From: an uncultured Treponema sp.
GTDB taxonomy: Bacteria; Spirochaetota; Spirochaetia; Treponematales; Treponemataceae
Assembly (NCBI GenBank): GCA_934667505.1
Contig: CAKULY010000014.1
Location: 1 to 54,849, forward strand
DNA: 54,849 nt
Direction of reading: 5' to 3'
Each line of letters opens with the position of its first letter. Position 1 is the first letter of the stretch. Positions 1 through 9,123 of the stretch are shown here, piece by piece. The position numbers were made by a program, and so were the translations under genes. The notes under the pieces were generated by a model. That model saw only the letters and a program-made list of their open reading frames with translations, did not search any database and was not told the origin of the DNA.

Positions 1-2
1 CA

Positions 3-1040
3 TCTTCTTGCGATTTTGGTGTTCCAGAGTATGTTTTGCTGAACAAAAATAATACTCAAATTTTTTATGGAACATTCCCTTATGTAACAAAAATAATTTA
101 CAGTTTAGATTCTAAACAGAATTCTTCTACAGTTTTTAACTTGTCAGATGAAGAATTCAGTTGGTCGCCGTTTGAAATAGTTTGTCTTCAAGCTGTAAAA
201 AATCAATTTTCAGCAGATTTTTTTGTTCCCGTTGTAAAAAATGAAGTTCCTTCCATTTCCGAAAAAGATTTTTTTGCGTTTTGTTCTTCTTATGACTTTA
301 CATCTTCTGAAAAGCCTGGTGTAAAAATCCATTTTAACGTTGATAAAGGAAATATAATTTCTGCTGATTATTACAATTTAGAAATTCCTTATGCTCATGC
401 AATTTTTAAGGACGGAATTCCTTATATAAAATCTGTAGACAATAACGGTGATGGCATTTTTGAAACGACAGAATTTTTTGATTCAGACATTGAAAATCAA
501 ATGCAGCTTTCTAAAACTGAACAAGAGCAGCTTGCTTTAAGTCTTTTTGGCTCTTCTTTTTCAGATTTGGGAATATATTTAAAGATGATTCAGATTGACA
601 CAAACGCAGATACGATTCCGGATTTTACTGAAGAATATTTTGCAGGTGATTCTAAAATCACAAGCTGGGATTTTAATGGAGATGGACTTTGGGATGTTCG
701 CTTTACGCGCTATCCAAAAGCAGAAGATTCAGATTTAATTGAAGAGGCTCAGTTTTATCAGTTGCCAGAAAAAAATCTAGTGACAATAACAACTAAAAAT
801 TCTATTCCAATAAAAGTTCAAAAAAATGGAACTGAATTTCCTGTAACTTTAGGCGCTTCTAGTAATTTTTATTGGGTAGGGCAGGAAGGTTCTGCAGAAG
901 ATGAAAAAATTGTTTTAGAAAATATTTCACTTTCCTTGGAGCAGGGAGTTTCTATATTGATTCAAGGAAATAAAAACAGAATGTTGGCGGTAAAAATTGC
1001 TGAAAAATTATATGTCCAAATTATACAAGATGTTGAATAA
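3..1040 (+). CDS. Hypothetical protein, 5' partial, with Asp/Gly-rich calcium-loop-like motifs
   Basis: The frame is open from base 3, so the gene begins before the window; the TTG at 36 is only the first in-window candidate start. I do not recognise the family. The protein holds three Asp/Asn/Gly-rich stretches (DNNGDGIFETTEFF, DTNADTIPDFTEEYF and DFNGDGLWDVRF) that resemble EF-hand or dockerin-type calcium loops or FG-GAP-like repeats. No membrane segment is seen in the visible part. Its stop overlaps the start of the downstream protease gene by 11 bases, so the two are probably co-transcribed and translationally coupled. Function unknown; an exported or surface role is only inferred from the lipoprotein neighbour. 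Confidence 0.8.
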   Translation, partial: SSCDFGVPEYVLLNKNNTQIFYGTFPYVTKIIYSLDSKQNSSTVFNLSDEEFSWSPFEIVCLQAVKNQFSADFFVPVVKNEVPSISEKDFFAFCSSYDFTSSEKPGVKIHFNVDKGNIISADYYNLEIPYAHAIFKDGIPYIKSVDNNGDGIFETTEFFDSDIENQMQLSKTEQEQLALSLFGSSFSDLGIYLKMIQIDTNADTIPDFTEEYFAGDSKITSWDFNGDGLWDVRFTRYPKAEDSDLIEEAQFYQLPEKNLVTITTKNSIPIKVQKNGTEFPVTLGASSNFYWVGQEGSAEDEKIVLENISLSLEQGVSILIQGNKNRMLAVKIAEKLYVQIIQDVE

Positions 1041-2655
1041 AAAAAATAAACTGATAATACTTTTGTTTTCTTTGTTGTGCTGTTTTTCTAGTTGCACTTC
1101 TCTGAAGCAGCCAAAAAATGTTTTTTCAAAACCCGACTATACTGATAGCGATGTTATTGAAAACGAAAAAAAACGTATTGCGGAAATTGCGGCTAATAAT
1201 CCTGTAAAAGCTCTTTGGCGTGCTAGCTTGCTGAATGACAAAGATTTATACATTCAGTATCAGCAAAAAGTTGAAGACCTCTTAAAAGAAAGTGTTTCTA
1301 AAGGAGAAAATTTTCAAGCCTTTAAACTGTACACTTCGTTAAAATCTATTTTGGGAGCTGAAACTTCAAATTTAGGAATTGATGAAAACTCTTTGTACGC
1401 TTCATATCTTGCAGATGTTCCAGGAATGAAAGTCGAAAAATCTCTTTTGCCAAAATCAATTGCAAACTGCATTGAAGCTACTGTAACAATTTGGATAGAT
1501 AAGGGAATCGCCATAAAAAATGGCGTTGGATATGCAGACCGGGTTTTGGGCTCTGGTTTTTTTATTGACAAGCGCGGATATATTATTACAAATCATCATG
1601 TTATAAGCGACCTTGTGGATCCAAAGTATGAAGGCTATTCTAGATTATACATAAAATTAACTTCGGATCAGGAAAATAGAATTCCAGCCAAAGTTGTTGG
1701 CTACGATGCTGTCCTTGATTTGGCGCTTTTAAAAGTTGAAATTGATCCTCCGTTCGTGTTTGAACTGGGTTCTAGTTCTGAGCTTTCCATTGGTGATAAG
1801 GTAAGCGCCATTGGAACTCCTTTAGGGCTTCATGGAACCATTACAAGTGGAATTGTTTCTGCTCTTGATAGAAAACTTTTTTCAATGGGAGACGTTTTTC
1901 AAATTGACACAGCTGTAAATTCAGGAAACTCTGGAGGTCCTTTAATTGATTCTAAAATGAGAGTTCAAGCAATTGTTTTCGCAGGAATTCTTCAGTATCA
2001 AGGGCTGAACTTTGCAATTCCTGTTGAATATTTGCGGCAAGAACTGCCATATCTTTATAATGGAGGAAAAAGAACTCTTCCTTGGATTGGCTGCTTTGGC
2101 CACACAAAAAAAACTGCAATGAAAAATTATGGTTTAGAAGTCCAGTATGTAATGCCAGGAAGTCCTGCTGATTTTGCAGGACTAAAAAAAGGCGATGTTA
2201 TAACTTCTGTAGCTGGCAAAAGTGTTCTTACATTGGAAAATTTTCAGAATATTATGCGTAACTTTGGCGATGACATGATTATCTCTTTTGACTTTGTTCG
2301 CGAGGAAGAAAAAAAATCCGCATTGCTTTACCTTGAAAAGCGGCCTGAAAATCCTGGATATGAAATTTATAAGTCAGATTTGGTAACGTCTTCTTTAATT
2401 CCGATTTTGGGAATGGGATTGGTTTCTAGCTCTACATTAAATTCAAATAAGTTTGCAATAACAGAAATTATTCCTGGAAGCATTGCAGATGAATCCGGTT
2501 TTTCTGTTACTGATCCTGTTACAATTTATGAAGTAAAATTTTCAGAAGAAAAAGATTCTGTCGGAATCAGACTTAGCACAAAAAATAGAAAAAAAGGATA
2601 TTTAGATGTTTCTATAGGTTTAGGAGCTTCTCTTGATAGTCCATACTATTTTTAA
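1030..2655 (+). CDS. Trypsin-like serine protease lipoprotein with PDZ domain (HtrA/Deg-like)
   Basis: Likely a periplasmic, lipid-anchored quality-control protease. I chose the ATG at 1030 rather than an upstream ATG at 997, because it places a hydrophobic signal directly before an FSSC lipobox (Cys22). After about 140 residues with no known domain comes a trypsin fold with the full triad, numbered from 1030: His190 in TNHHV, Asp230 in DLALLKV, Ser301 in GNSGGP. A PDZ domain follows (about 360-440, with GSPADFAGLKKGD), and a second PDZ-like stretch (PGSIADESG) lies near the C-terminus. The order signal-protease-PDZ fits the HtrA/Deg family, but the long N-terminal region is not typical. The start overlaps the upstream gene's stop. 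Confidence 0.88.
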   Translation: MLNKKNKLIILLFSLLCCFSSCTSLKQPKNVFSKPDYTDSDVIENEKKRIAEIAANNPVKALWRASLLNDKDLYIQYQQKVEDLLKESVSKGENFQAFKLYTSLKSILGAETSNLGIDENSLYASYLADVPGMKVEKSLLPKSIANCIEATVTIWIDKGIAIKNGVGYADRVLGSGFFIDKRGYIITNHHVISDLVDPKYEGYSRLYIKLTSDQENRIPAKVVGYDAVLDLALLKVEIDPPFVFELGSSSELSIGDKVSAIGTPLGLHGTITSGIVSALDRKLFSMGDVFQIDTAVNSGNSGGPLIDSKMRVQAIVFAGILQYQGLNFAIPVEYLRQELPYLYNGGKRTLPWIGCFGHTKKTAMKNYGLEVQYVMPGSPADFAGLKKGDVITSVAGKSVLTLENFQNIMRNFGDDMIISFDFVREEEKKSALLYLEKRPENPGYEIYKSDLVTSSLIPILGMGLVSSSTLNSNKFAITEIIPGSIADESGFSVTDPVTIYEVKFSEEKDSVGIRLSTKNRKKGYLDVSIGLGASLDSPYYF

Positions 2656-2724
2656 AAATTTGTTAATTATTGATTATCAAAATTTTAATTCAAGATATAA
2701 AAGAAATGTTTACGGAGTATAAAA

Positions 2725-4527
2725 ATGGATATGAAATTTAAACGCAATTTTTGCATTGTAGCCCATATTGACCACGGTAAATCTACGCTTTCTGACCGCC
2801 TTATTCAAAAGTCAAATATTATTGATGAACGTAAGATGAAAAATCAGATTCTTGACAATATGGACATAGAACGTGAACGCGGCATTACTATAAAAAGTCA
2901 AGCAGTTACAATCCCTTATAAGTCAAAAGACGGATTTGATTATGAGCTGAATTTTGTAGATACTCCAGGACACGTAGACTTTTCATATGAAGTTAGCCGA
3001 GCTATCGCTTCTTGCGAAGGGGCTTTGCTCTTAATAGATGCTTCTCAAGGCGTGGAAAGCCAAACTGTAAGCAATATGTACATGGCTCTTGAGCAGGACC
3101 TTGCAATTGTTCCTGTAATAAACAAAATCGACTTGCCTTCTGCGGACATTCCCGCCGTCCGCGAGCAAATTACAAATGAACTTGGGCTTGATGACAGTCA
3201 AACTCAATTGGTTTCTGCAAAAACAGGGCAGGGAATAGATGAGCTTTTAGAAGCTATTGTAAAGTATTTTCCTGCTCCTCAAGGAGATGTGAAAGCTCCT
3301 GCTCAGGCGCTTATCTTTGACTGCCACTACGACCCTTACAGAGGTGTCGTTGTTCATGTCCGTGTAAAAAACGGAACCATAAAAACTGGCGATTTAATCA
3401 AAATGATGAGCAATGGAATTGAATACAAAGTAGAGCAGATTGGCATATTCAAAATTGATTACGAAGAAACCGGAAAACTTGAAGCCGGCGATGTAGGCTA
3501 TATAATTGCTGGCATAAAAACCGTAAGCGATGTTAGCGTCGGCGATACAATTACGCTGTCTTCCATGCCTGCCGCAGAACCTCTTGCAGGTTTTAAGGAA
3601 GTAAAGCCAGTTGTCTATTCTTCTATTTATCCAATGGATTCTAACGATTACGAAGAATTGAAAAGCAGCCTTGAAAAACTGAAATTAAACGATGCGAGTC
3701 TTGTTTATGAAAAGGATAATTCTCTTGCCTTGGGAAATGGTTTTCGCTGCGGATTTTTAGGTCTTCTTCACCTGGAAATTATTCAGGAACGCCTTGAACG
3801 CGATTACAATCAGGCAATAATTTTTACAGCTCCTTCTGTCCGCTATCATGTAACTCTTACAGATGGCAGCGAAACTTTTGTTGACAATCCAAGTGAATAT
3901 CCTCAAGGCAGAATAAAAGATGCTGAAGAACCGTATATTAAAGCTTCTATTATAACTCCTGCAACTTACTTAGGTTCTTTAATGGAGCTTTGCAAGATAA
4001 AACGTGGCGAACAGACAAACATGAACTATCTTGATGAAAAACGCGTTGAGCTAACTTATGAAATGCCGCTCGCAGAGGTTTTGTTTGATTTTTACGACAA
4101 ATTAAAAAGTTATAGCCGTGGCTATGCTTCGTTTGATTATGAAGTAATTGGATATAGACCAACAGACCTTGCAAAAGTTGATATTCTTTTGAATTCTAAA
4201 CCAGTGGATGCTCTTTCTTTTCTTGCTTATAAGCCGAGCGCAGCTGAACGCGCTAGAAAAGTTTGCGAACGCTTAAAGAATGAAATAAGCCGCCAGCAAT
4301 TTAAAGTTGCAATTCAAGGGGCCATCGGTGGACAAATAATTGCACGGGAAACCGTTAGCGCTGTTCGAAAAGATGTTCTTGCAAAGTGCTATGGCGGAGA
4401 CATAACAAGAAAGCGAAAACTTCTTGAAAAGCAAAAGGAAGGAAAAAAGCGCATGAAGATGTTTGGCGATGTAGAACTTTCTCAAAGCGCGTTCCTTGCT
4501 GTTTTAAAAGAGCAAGAAGAAAACTAG
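2725..4527 (+). CDS. lepA: Elongation factor 4 (LepA), ribosome back-translocating GTPase
   Basis: LepA binds elongating ribosomes and promotes back-translocation or rescue under stress. The protein is 600 residues, the normal length. The G1 loop AHIDHGKST is at residues 13-21, followed by the switch sequence ERERGITIKSQ, the G3 motif DTPGH, and the G4 motif NKID. Domain II and the EF-G-like domains follow, ending in the basic LepA-specific C-terminal tail (GGDITRKRKLLEKQKEGKKRMK). GGAG at 2714-2717 lies about 7 bases before the ATG. It converges on the next minus-strand gene with only 4 bases between stops, and I see no terminator hairpin there. Confidence 0.98.
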   Translation: MDMKFKRNFCIVAHIDHGKSTLSDRLIQKSNIIDERKMKNQILDNMDIERERGITIKSQAVTIPYKSKDGFDYELNFVDTPGHVDFSYEVSRAIASCEGALLLIDASQGVESQTVSNMYMALEQDLAIVPVINKIDLPSADIPAVREQITNELGLDDSQTQLVSAKTGQGIDELLEAIVKYFPAPQGDVKAPAQALIFDCHYDPYRGVVVHVRVKNGTIKTGDLIKMMSNGIEYKVEQIGIFKIDYEETGKLEAGDVGYIIAGIKTVSDVSVGDTITLSSMPAAEPLAGFKEVKPVVYSSIYPMDSNDYEELKSSLEKLKLNDASLVYEKDNSLALGNGFRCGFLGLLHLEIIQERLERDYNQAIIFTAPSVRYHVTLTDGSETFVDNPSEYPQGRIKDAEEPYIKASIITPATYLGSLMELCKIKRGEQTNMNYLDEKRVELTYEMPLAEVLFDFYDKLKSYSRGYASFDYEVIGYRPTDLAKVDILLNSKPVDALSFLAYKPSAAERARKVCERLKNEISRQQFKVAIQGAIGGQIIARETVSAVRKDVLAKCYGGDITRKRKLLEKQKEGKKRMKMFGDVELSQSAFLAVLKEQEEN

Positions 4528-4531
4528 CAGG

Positions 4532-6190
4532 CTAAAAGTTGAGTTCGACCTTAATGATTTTTATAAAATAGTCGATTTCTATTCTTACTCTGTTAAGAAA
4601 CTGTTTTTCGCAGGAAGGAGCGTATCCGTCTGGAAAATGGATGTAAAGGTATTCTCTTTGTTTTAAAATGGACATTATAGTTGCATCCGCATCTTTTTGG
4701 GGAATTACTTCTTTGCCAGTTAAAATATTCTTTAGTCTACTTAATGCTGCTAGTTCTTCTTTTAAAAAATCAATCCAGCTTTCGCCTTGCTCAATTTTTT
4801 TTGGAGATTTAGAATGTGAATCTTGAAAATTGTTTTTTGCGCAAAAATATTCGTTTATTTTTTCTATTGAAGTTTGTTTTATTCCAAGAGAAATACCTGT
4901 CTTTCCGCAGTCAAATAAATTTTCAGATTTAGAAAATGTATATTCAAAAAGTTCTGCATAGGAAAGCATTATTTTGCTAGAAAATACATGCTTTCCGTCT
5001 TTGCCAATTGTTTTTAGGCACGTTTGTGACAATGCGGTTGGAACAAAATAAAACGGTTCTAGACGATAAGAGATGCTTCTTCTTTTTTTGTCATGCATAG
5101 AAAGTTTTACATGAGAGCATCCTAAAGAAAAAGAAAAGTCCATGCCCGAAAAAAATATGGGAACATCTTTGCTGCTTCTAATAAGAAGTGCAAGGTAAAT
5201 TGCAGATAAACCCACAGAGCCTAGCGGGGGAAGGGCTGAAACTGCAAAATTCTTTGACTTTATTCTATTCAGAAAATTTGATTCGCAAAACATTGAAAGA
5301 TAAAATAAAGAATCGCTTTTTTTAGGTATCGAAGCGCAGGAACTTAAACTGCAGATAAGAGTCTTAAAGTTGTTTTTACAACCTGTAAAGGTGCTTGCAA
5401 TTATTGCTTGCGCTTCTTCGCAGACTGCATAGTCCGCGCGCATATTTAATTCTTTAAGCGTTGGCAAAAGCACATCTGTTACAATAAGACAAAGTTTGTC
5501 CTGAATTGGTTTTATATACTTTAATGTTTCTAATGCGCTTTCGCCCGCGCCGCAAACAAGTATAGGTTTGTTTATTTGCGGAAGAGCTTGCTTTTTAGAA
5601 GTAAAGCTTAAATTCTTAAAGATGTTTGAAGAATATTTTCTTCCTATTTTTATTAGAGTAACTCTATTTTTCCAAAATTGAGAAACAGAATCTCTGCAAG
5701 CTGTAAATAATTTTTCATAAAAATCTTTGTAAAAAATAGAGCCTGCGCTAAATTCTATTTTTATAACTCTTTTAAAAAATCCAGGCTTCAGGAAGTCAAA
5801 ACCTGTTAAGCTGTTTTGTTCCTTATTTAATTTCAATGGCAATTCAAAAAGTTCTTTGTAACCTAATAAAATAAATTTTTTTTCTTTGCTGCAAGAAAGG
5901 CTCTTTGTTTTTTCTTCTGCTAATTTAATAAGCTTTTTGTCAATTTCGCAGCCAACCATTAAACAGTTTTTAGGCAGTTTTTTCGCAAGCTCTTCAAGCC
6001 CGTACTCCAAAATTGGCGAAATGCAAAGAATCAATGTCCCTTCAAGAATTTTAGAGCTTTCTACTATTTCTTCAATATTTTTTTTTGGATTATATTTTGA
6101 GTAAAGTAATTTATTTTTATATGATACAGAAAAGCCCTGTCTAGTATCTACCAGGCAAGGCTCTTCTGTGTCGCTATCTGTTATAAGCAT
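4532..6190 (-). CDS. DUF115 / 6-hydroxymethylpterin pyrophosphokinase MptE-like protein (Maf-type)
   Basis: The central part has the DUF115 signature: PILVCGAGESALETLKYI followed by a block around VTDVLLPTLKELNMRADYAVCEEAQA and, later, FSGMDFSFSLGCSHVK. In motile bacteria, DUF115 proteins include Maf enzymes proposed to transfer nonulosonic acids to flagellin; archaeal members are MptE-like kinases. The length (552 residues) fits the bacterial motility-associated form. No signal peptide is seen, so it is probably cytoplasmic. The start lies 29 bases after the SurA-like gene, without a clear ribosome-binding site, so it probably relies on read-through from that gene. A flagellin-glycosylation role is inference; the family call is fairly firm. 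Confidence 0.72.
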   Translation of the reverse strand: MLITDSDTEEPCLVDTRQGFSVSYKNKLLYSKYNPKKNIEEIVESSKILEGTLILCISPILEYGLEELAKKLPKNCLMVGCEIDKKLIKLAEEKTKSLSCSKEKKFILLGYKELFELPLKLNKEQNSLTGFDFLKPGFFKRVIKIEFSAGSIFYKDFYEKLFTACRDSVSQFWKNRVTLIKIGRKYSSNIFKNLSFTSKKQALPQINKPILVCGAGESALETLKYIKPIQDKLCLIVTDVLLPTLKELNMRADYAVCEEAQAIIASTFTGCKNNFKTLICSLSSCASIPKKSDSLFYLSMFCESNFLNRIKSKNFAVSALPPLGSVGLSAIYLALLIRSSKDVPIFFSGMDFSFSLGCSHVKLSMHDKKRRSISYRLEPFYFVPTALSQTCLKTIGKDGKHVFSSKIMLSYAELFEYTFSKSENLFDCGKTGISLGIKQTSIEKINEYFCAKNNFQDSHSKSPKKIEQGESWIDFLKEELAALSRLKNILTGKEVIPQKDADATIMSILKQREYLYIHFPDGYAPSCEKQFLNRVRIEIDYFIKIIKVELNF

Positions 6191-6219
6191 TTTAAACTTT
6201 TATTTTATCTATCGCTTTA

Positions 6220-7695
6220 TTAGTTGTTTGCTCCAGAAAGCTTTGATAGAAAATCGTTAAGATTGTTTACAAGTTTCTTGCTTGAAAGAATCATTCTTGA
6301 AGAAGAGCTTTGGTCATAATCTGCAATTGTATCTACAATTTTTTCAGAAGGAATTGTTTCTGCCGCTTTGTCTTTTACAGAAGTCAGTTCAAGAACAATA
6401 ATATTTCGATTTAATACAATAGGTTCAGAAATCTGTTTTTCCTTTAGATTGAAAGCTGTTTTAAGGAAGTTTTCATTTCTAGGCGCGCCAGAAAGAGCTG
6501 CGATTGAGGTGTCCATAGAATTAAGTATAGATGCGTTTCCATAATTCAAAGGAAATGTGGAAACAGTTTCTTTTTTTACATTATACTGTGAGCAAGCCGC
6601 GTTGAATCCTTTTTTTTCTGCAACCGAAATAAATGCTTTTGCAGTTTCTGTAAAGTAGTTTTCAATATGGCTATATTCATAAGCCGAAATATAGTTGTAT
6701 ACAGTATTTATAGTCTGAGAATCTGAAAAGTCAGGTTGAACAGGTTCGCCGTCTGCTCTAAAAATCGCATATTCATCAATTGCTGTAATTACAGGCTCGC
6801 TTATGCTGCCCGCTTCCAATGCTGCCACCGCATTCATATCTTTTTCATCTTTTATGATTTTTGTAAGTTGGTACTGAAGTTTGCTGTTCATCTTTCCGCT
6901 TTCGCTTGTATAAGAGAATGTGGAATTTTCTGAAAGCGCGTCATCAAAAGAAATTTCGCCGTTTTTAATGCTTTTGGCAATTTTCTCCGCCTTTGATTTT
7001 TCTCTAATGGTAATTACAGATAAATCATACTTTATGAACTTTTCAGCGTTAGCCTTTCCGTATGCAACTTTTTCTGTTTCAGGATATTCATTCATATTAA
7101 ATGAAGCCATATTGAAAGAACGCTGTCCGTTATTCATGTTTTGAATGAACTTGATTTCTTCATCTGAAACTTTTTCTTCGTATAATGGATATTTTCCAAT
7201 CTTTGTTGTTTGGCTTCCAAAATTGTCTTCATAAAATCTTTGGAAAGTGTACTGTTTTTCAATATTTGAGCGCAGCTCTTCTACTCTTGATTTAGGGGCG
7301 TCCTGGTACATCTTTGAAGAATACTTGCCTTTGTCGTCAAGAAAATACTGCATCATTGTTCTATTGACTTTAGAAACTGGAACTGTATAATTGCTCTCTT
7401 CTACAAAATCTAAGTAAGCCATAGTTCTTACGGTTTCATTGAAAGCCATAGAATATATATAACTCATATCGTTTTCGTTAATTTCGTAGCCTTGCTGCTT
7501 AAAATATTCGTAATAATTTGAAGCAATGTTGTTAAAATCGGAGCCTTGCTCATAGCGAACTTCTTTTCCGTTGTATTTTCCTAATACTGGAGTTTCTTGT
7601 TTTGTGCCACCTGAAAAAACAGGAACCGCAATAAAAACGAATGCGGAAAACAACAGTATGATAACGGCACCAATGGTATACGTAGTCTTTTTCAT
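6220..7695 (-). CDS. SurA/PpiD-like membrane-anchored periplasmic folding chaperone
   Basis: A single N-terminal hydrophobic segment (about residues 7-29) with no clear cleavage site suggests a membrane-anchored protein facing the periplasm. The body is SurA_N-like: a GKYNGKEV strand, several helical blocks, then a region resembling a parvulin (SREKSKAEKIAKSIKNGEISFDDALSE... followed by GSISEPVI). Such proteins chaperone exported or outer-membrane proteins. The parvulin region is divergent, so prolyl-isomerase activity is uncertain. AAGGA precedes the ATG. A strong promoter (TTGACA, 17 bp, TACAAT) lies at 7736-7764. The gene is probably co-transcribed with the DUF115 gene. Confidence 0.75.
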   Translation of the reverse strand: MKKTTYTIGAVIILLFSAFVFIAVPVFSGGTKQETPVLGKYNGKEVRYEQGSDFNNIASNYYEYFKQQGYEINENDMSYIYSMAFNETVRTMAYLDFVEESNYTVPVSKVNRTMMQYFLDDKGKYSSKMYQDAPKSRVEELRSNIEKQYTFQRFYEDNFGSQTTKIGKYPLYEEKVSDEEIKFIQNMNNGQRSFNMASFNMNEYPETEKVAYGKANAEKFIKYDLSVITIREKSKAEKIAKSIKNGEISFDDALSENSTFSYTSESGKMNSKLQYQLTKIIKDEKDMNAVAALEAGSISEPVITAIDEYAIFRADGEPVQPDFSDSQTINTVYNYISAYEYSHIENYFTETAKAFISVAEKKGFNAACSQYNVKKETVSTFPLNYGNASILNSMDTSIAALSGAPRNENFLKTAFNLKEKQISEPIVLNRNIIVLELTSVKDKAAETIPSEKIVDTIADYDQSSSSRMILSSKKLVNNLNDFLSKLSGANN

Positions 7696-7735
7696 AATAA
7701 AATCCTTGTAGTTTATTAATTATAGATAATTTATA

Positions 7736-7764
7736 ATTGTAACATTCTAAATACTAACTGTCAA
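7736..7764 (-). promoter_or_regulatory. Sigma-70 promoter for the SurA-like gene
   Basis: Reading the minus strand, TTGACA (7759-7764) is followed after exactly 17 bases by TACAAT (7736-7741). This predicts a leader of about 35 bases before the ATG at 7695. Confidence 0.75.
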
Positions 7765-8022
7765 TTAATGTGTAGAATGTATGTAGAATGTAATTATCCC
7801 GAATGTCGAGTTTTTAGAAAAATAAACAAAAGCGTAAGCGAATTTACAATTTGTGAAGATTTTGTGCGATAAGAACAATTAAAGTTGCGCAGCAACCTGG
7901 ACCAATTCAAACGAAGTGCGAGCACAATCATCTGCAGCAAAATGGAAAGTCGCTGACAGCGTTTTTTTTAACAGTTATAAAAAACTCTAAGTTTGGGTTA
8001 TTTAAAATGTAATTATATTGCT
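7765..8022. other. Intergenic region with short direct repeat and hairpins, no gene seen
   Basis: Part of a gene-free stretch of about 330 bases. It holds a tandem repeat of TGTAGAATGTA (about 7769-7792), a short palindrome GTTGCGCAGCAAC (about 7881-7893), and on the plus strand CGCTGACAGCG followed by eight T (about 7951-7970), which looks like a weak terminator. No open frame of useful length is present. A small RNA between the repeat and the terminator is possible but unsupported. Confidence 0.4.
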
Positions 8023-8784
8023 CTAAAAAAGTTCTAGCTCCTCTTTTGTCAAAAAACGCCAGCTGCCCGATTGCAAGTCTTTTGGCAGTTCTAGTCTGCC
8101 TATTTTTATTCGCTTTAAAAAGGAAACTTCGTTTTCAACTGCAAGGAACATTCTCTTTACCTGATGAAACTGGCCTTCGCTGATTGTAACTGCGCAAGTT
8201 TTTTCAGAAATCCATGAAATTTGTCCGCCATCGCACACAGATGCTTGTGATTTTTTTTCTGCAGGAAGAGCAAATGGTGCGGAAAATACATTTTTTATTC
8301 GTTCTTGCTCGTTTTTATTGCAAGTTTTTTTTAGCTCAACAAAATAAGTTTTTGGACATTTCGATTCAGGACTGGTTAGTCTGTGCGAAAAGTCTCCGTC
8401 ATCTGTAAGTATTAAAAGTCCTTCTGTATCCAGGTCAAGCCTTCCCGCTGTATGTAAATTTTGCGGATTAAAGGAAAGGCTTTTGCCGTCAAAAAGCGAA
8501 TAGACTGTTTTGTTTTTATCAGATACTGTTTTGCATACAACTCCGGAAGGTTTGTTCATTAATATATAAGTGTAATTCTTAGGAAAAAAGCCGTTGTCGT
8601 TTATGAAAATCTTGCAATGCTTAAAATTGCTGGAATCTGCATTTGTTTGGATATCTACAAGCTCGTTTTCATTTTGCACGCGCTTATTGTTGATGCAAAT
8701 TTTATTGTTTTTTAAAAAACTTTTTACGCTTCGCCTTGAGCAAATTTTGTTATCGATTAAAATTTTTGCAAGTCTTTTTTTCAT
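8023..8784 (-). CDS. rsuA: RsuA/RluB-family pseudouridine synthase
   Basis: Modifies a uridine in rRNA to pseudouridine. An S4 RNA-binding domain occupies about residues 1-60 (RLAKILIDNKICSRRSVKSF). The catalytic motif GRLDLDTEG at 114-122 gives Asp117 as the nucleophile. The downstream LTDDGDFSHRLTSP and GQFHQVKRMF blocks are typical of the RsuA/RluB/RluE/RluF group. At 253 residues it is short, which favours RsuA (16S U516) over RluB, but the target cannot be settled from sequence alone. It lies downstream of tRNA-Asp, separated from it by a strong terminator. No clear ribosome-binding site is seen. Confidence 0.85.
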   Translation of the reverse strand: MKKRLAKILIDNKICSRRSVKSFLKNNKICINNKRVQNENELVDIQTNADSSNFKHCKIFINDNGFFPKNYTYILMNKPSGVVCKTVSDKNKTVYSLFDGKSLSFNPQNLHTAGRLDLDTEGLLILTDDGDFSHRLTSPESKCPKTYFVELKKTCNKNEQERIKNVFSAPFALPAEKKSQASVCDGGQISWISEKTCAVTISEGQFHQVKRMFLAVENEVSFLKRIKIGRLELPKDLQSGSWRFLTKEELELF

Positions 8785-8818
8785 TTTATGATTTGTGATT
8801 AAGATTAGCTTGTTAAAT

Positions 8819-8850
8819 GAAAAAAACTTCCTAAAACTAGGAAGTTTTTT
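8819..8850 (-). terminator. Rho-independent terminator after tRNA-Asp
   Basis: AAAAAACTTCCT and AGGAAGTTTTTT form a 12-bp perfect stem around a short AAAACT-type loop. It lies one base past the 3' end of tRNA-Asp. Confidence 0.85.
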
Positions 8851-8851
8851 A

Positions 8852-8925
8852 CGCGAGTGACGGGGCTCGAACCCGTGATCTCCGGCGTGACAGGCCAGCG
8901 CGATAACCAGCTTCGCTACACCCGC
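8852..8925 (-). tRNA. tRNA-Asp (anticodon GTC)
   Basis: A 74-nt cloverleaf on the minus strand. The acceptor GCGGGTG pairs with CACTCGC, with discriminator G. The anticodon stem CTGGC/GCCGG encloses the loop CTGTCAC, giving anticodon GTC. The T arm contains GGTTCGAGCC. CCA is not encoded. Confidence 0.95.
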
Positions 8926-8939
8926 TTGATGTTTAGTAT

Positions 8940-8966
8940 ATTATACGTTTGTAAAAAAAGTGTCAA
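8940..8966 (-). promoter_or_regulatory. Promoter for tRNA-Asp
   Basis: On the minus strand, TTGACA (8961-8966) and TATAAT (8940-8945) are both perfect, but only 15 bases apart. An overlapping TATACT lies at 8935-8940. The exact -10 is therefore unsure. Confidence 0.5.
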
Positions 8967-9123
8967 CAGTATTTTCAAGAAAAATTGATTTTTTTTAACA
9001 AAAATTTGTTTTGAATTCTAAATTTTATGTGCTATATTAGATTTGCTATATTTTATTTTGTGCTAGCTGTCAAAATTAATTTTTTTAATTTTAGGCGATT
9101 CTTGAATTTTTTGGAGTTTATAA

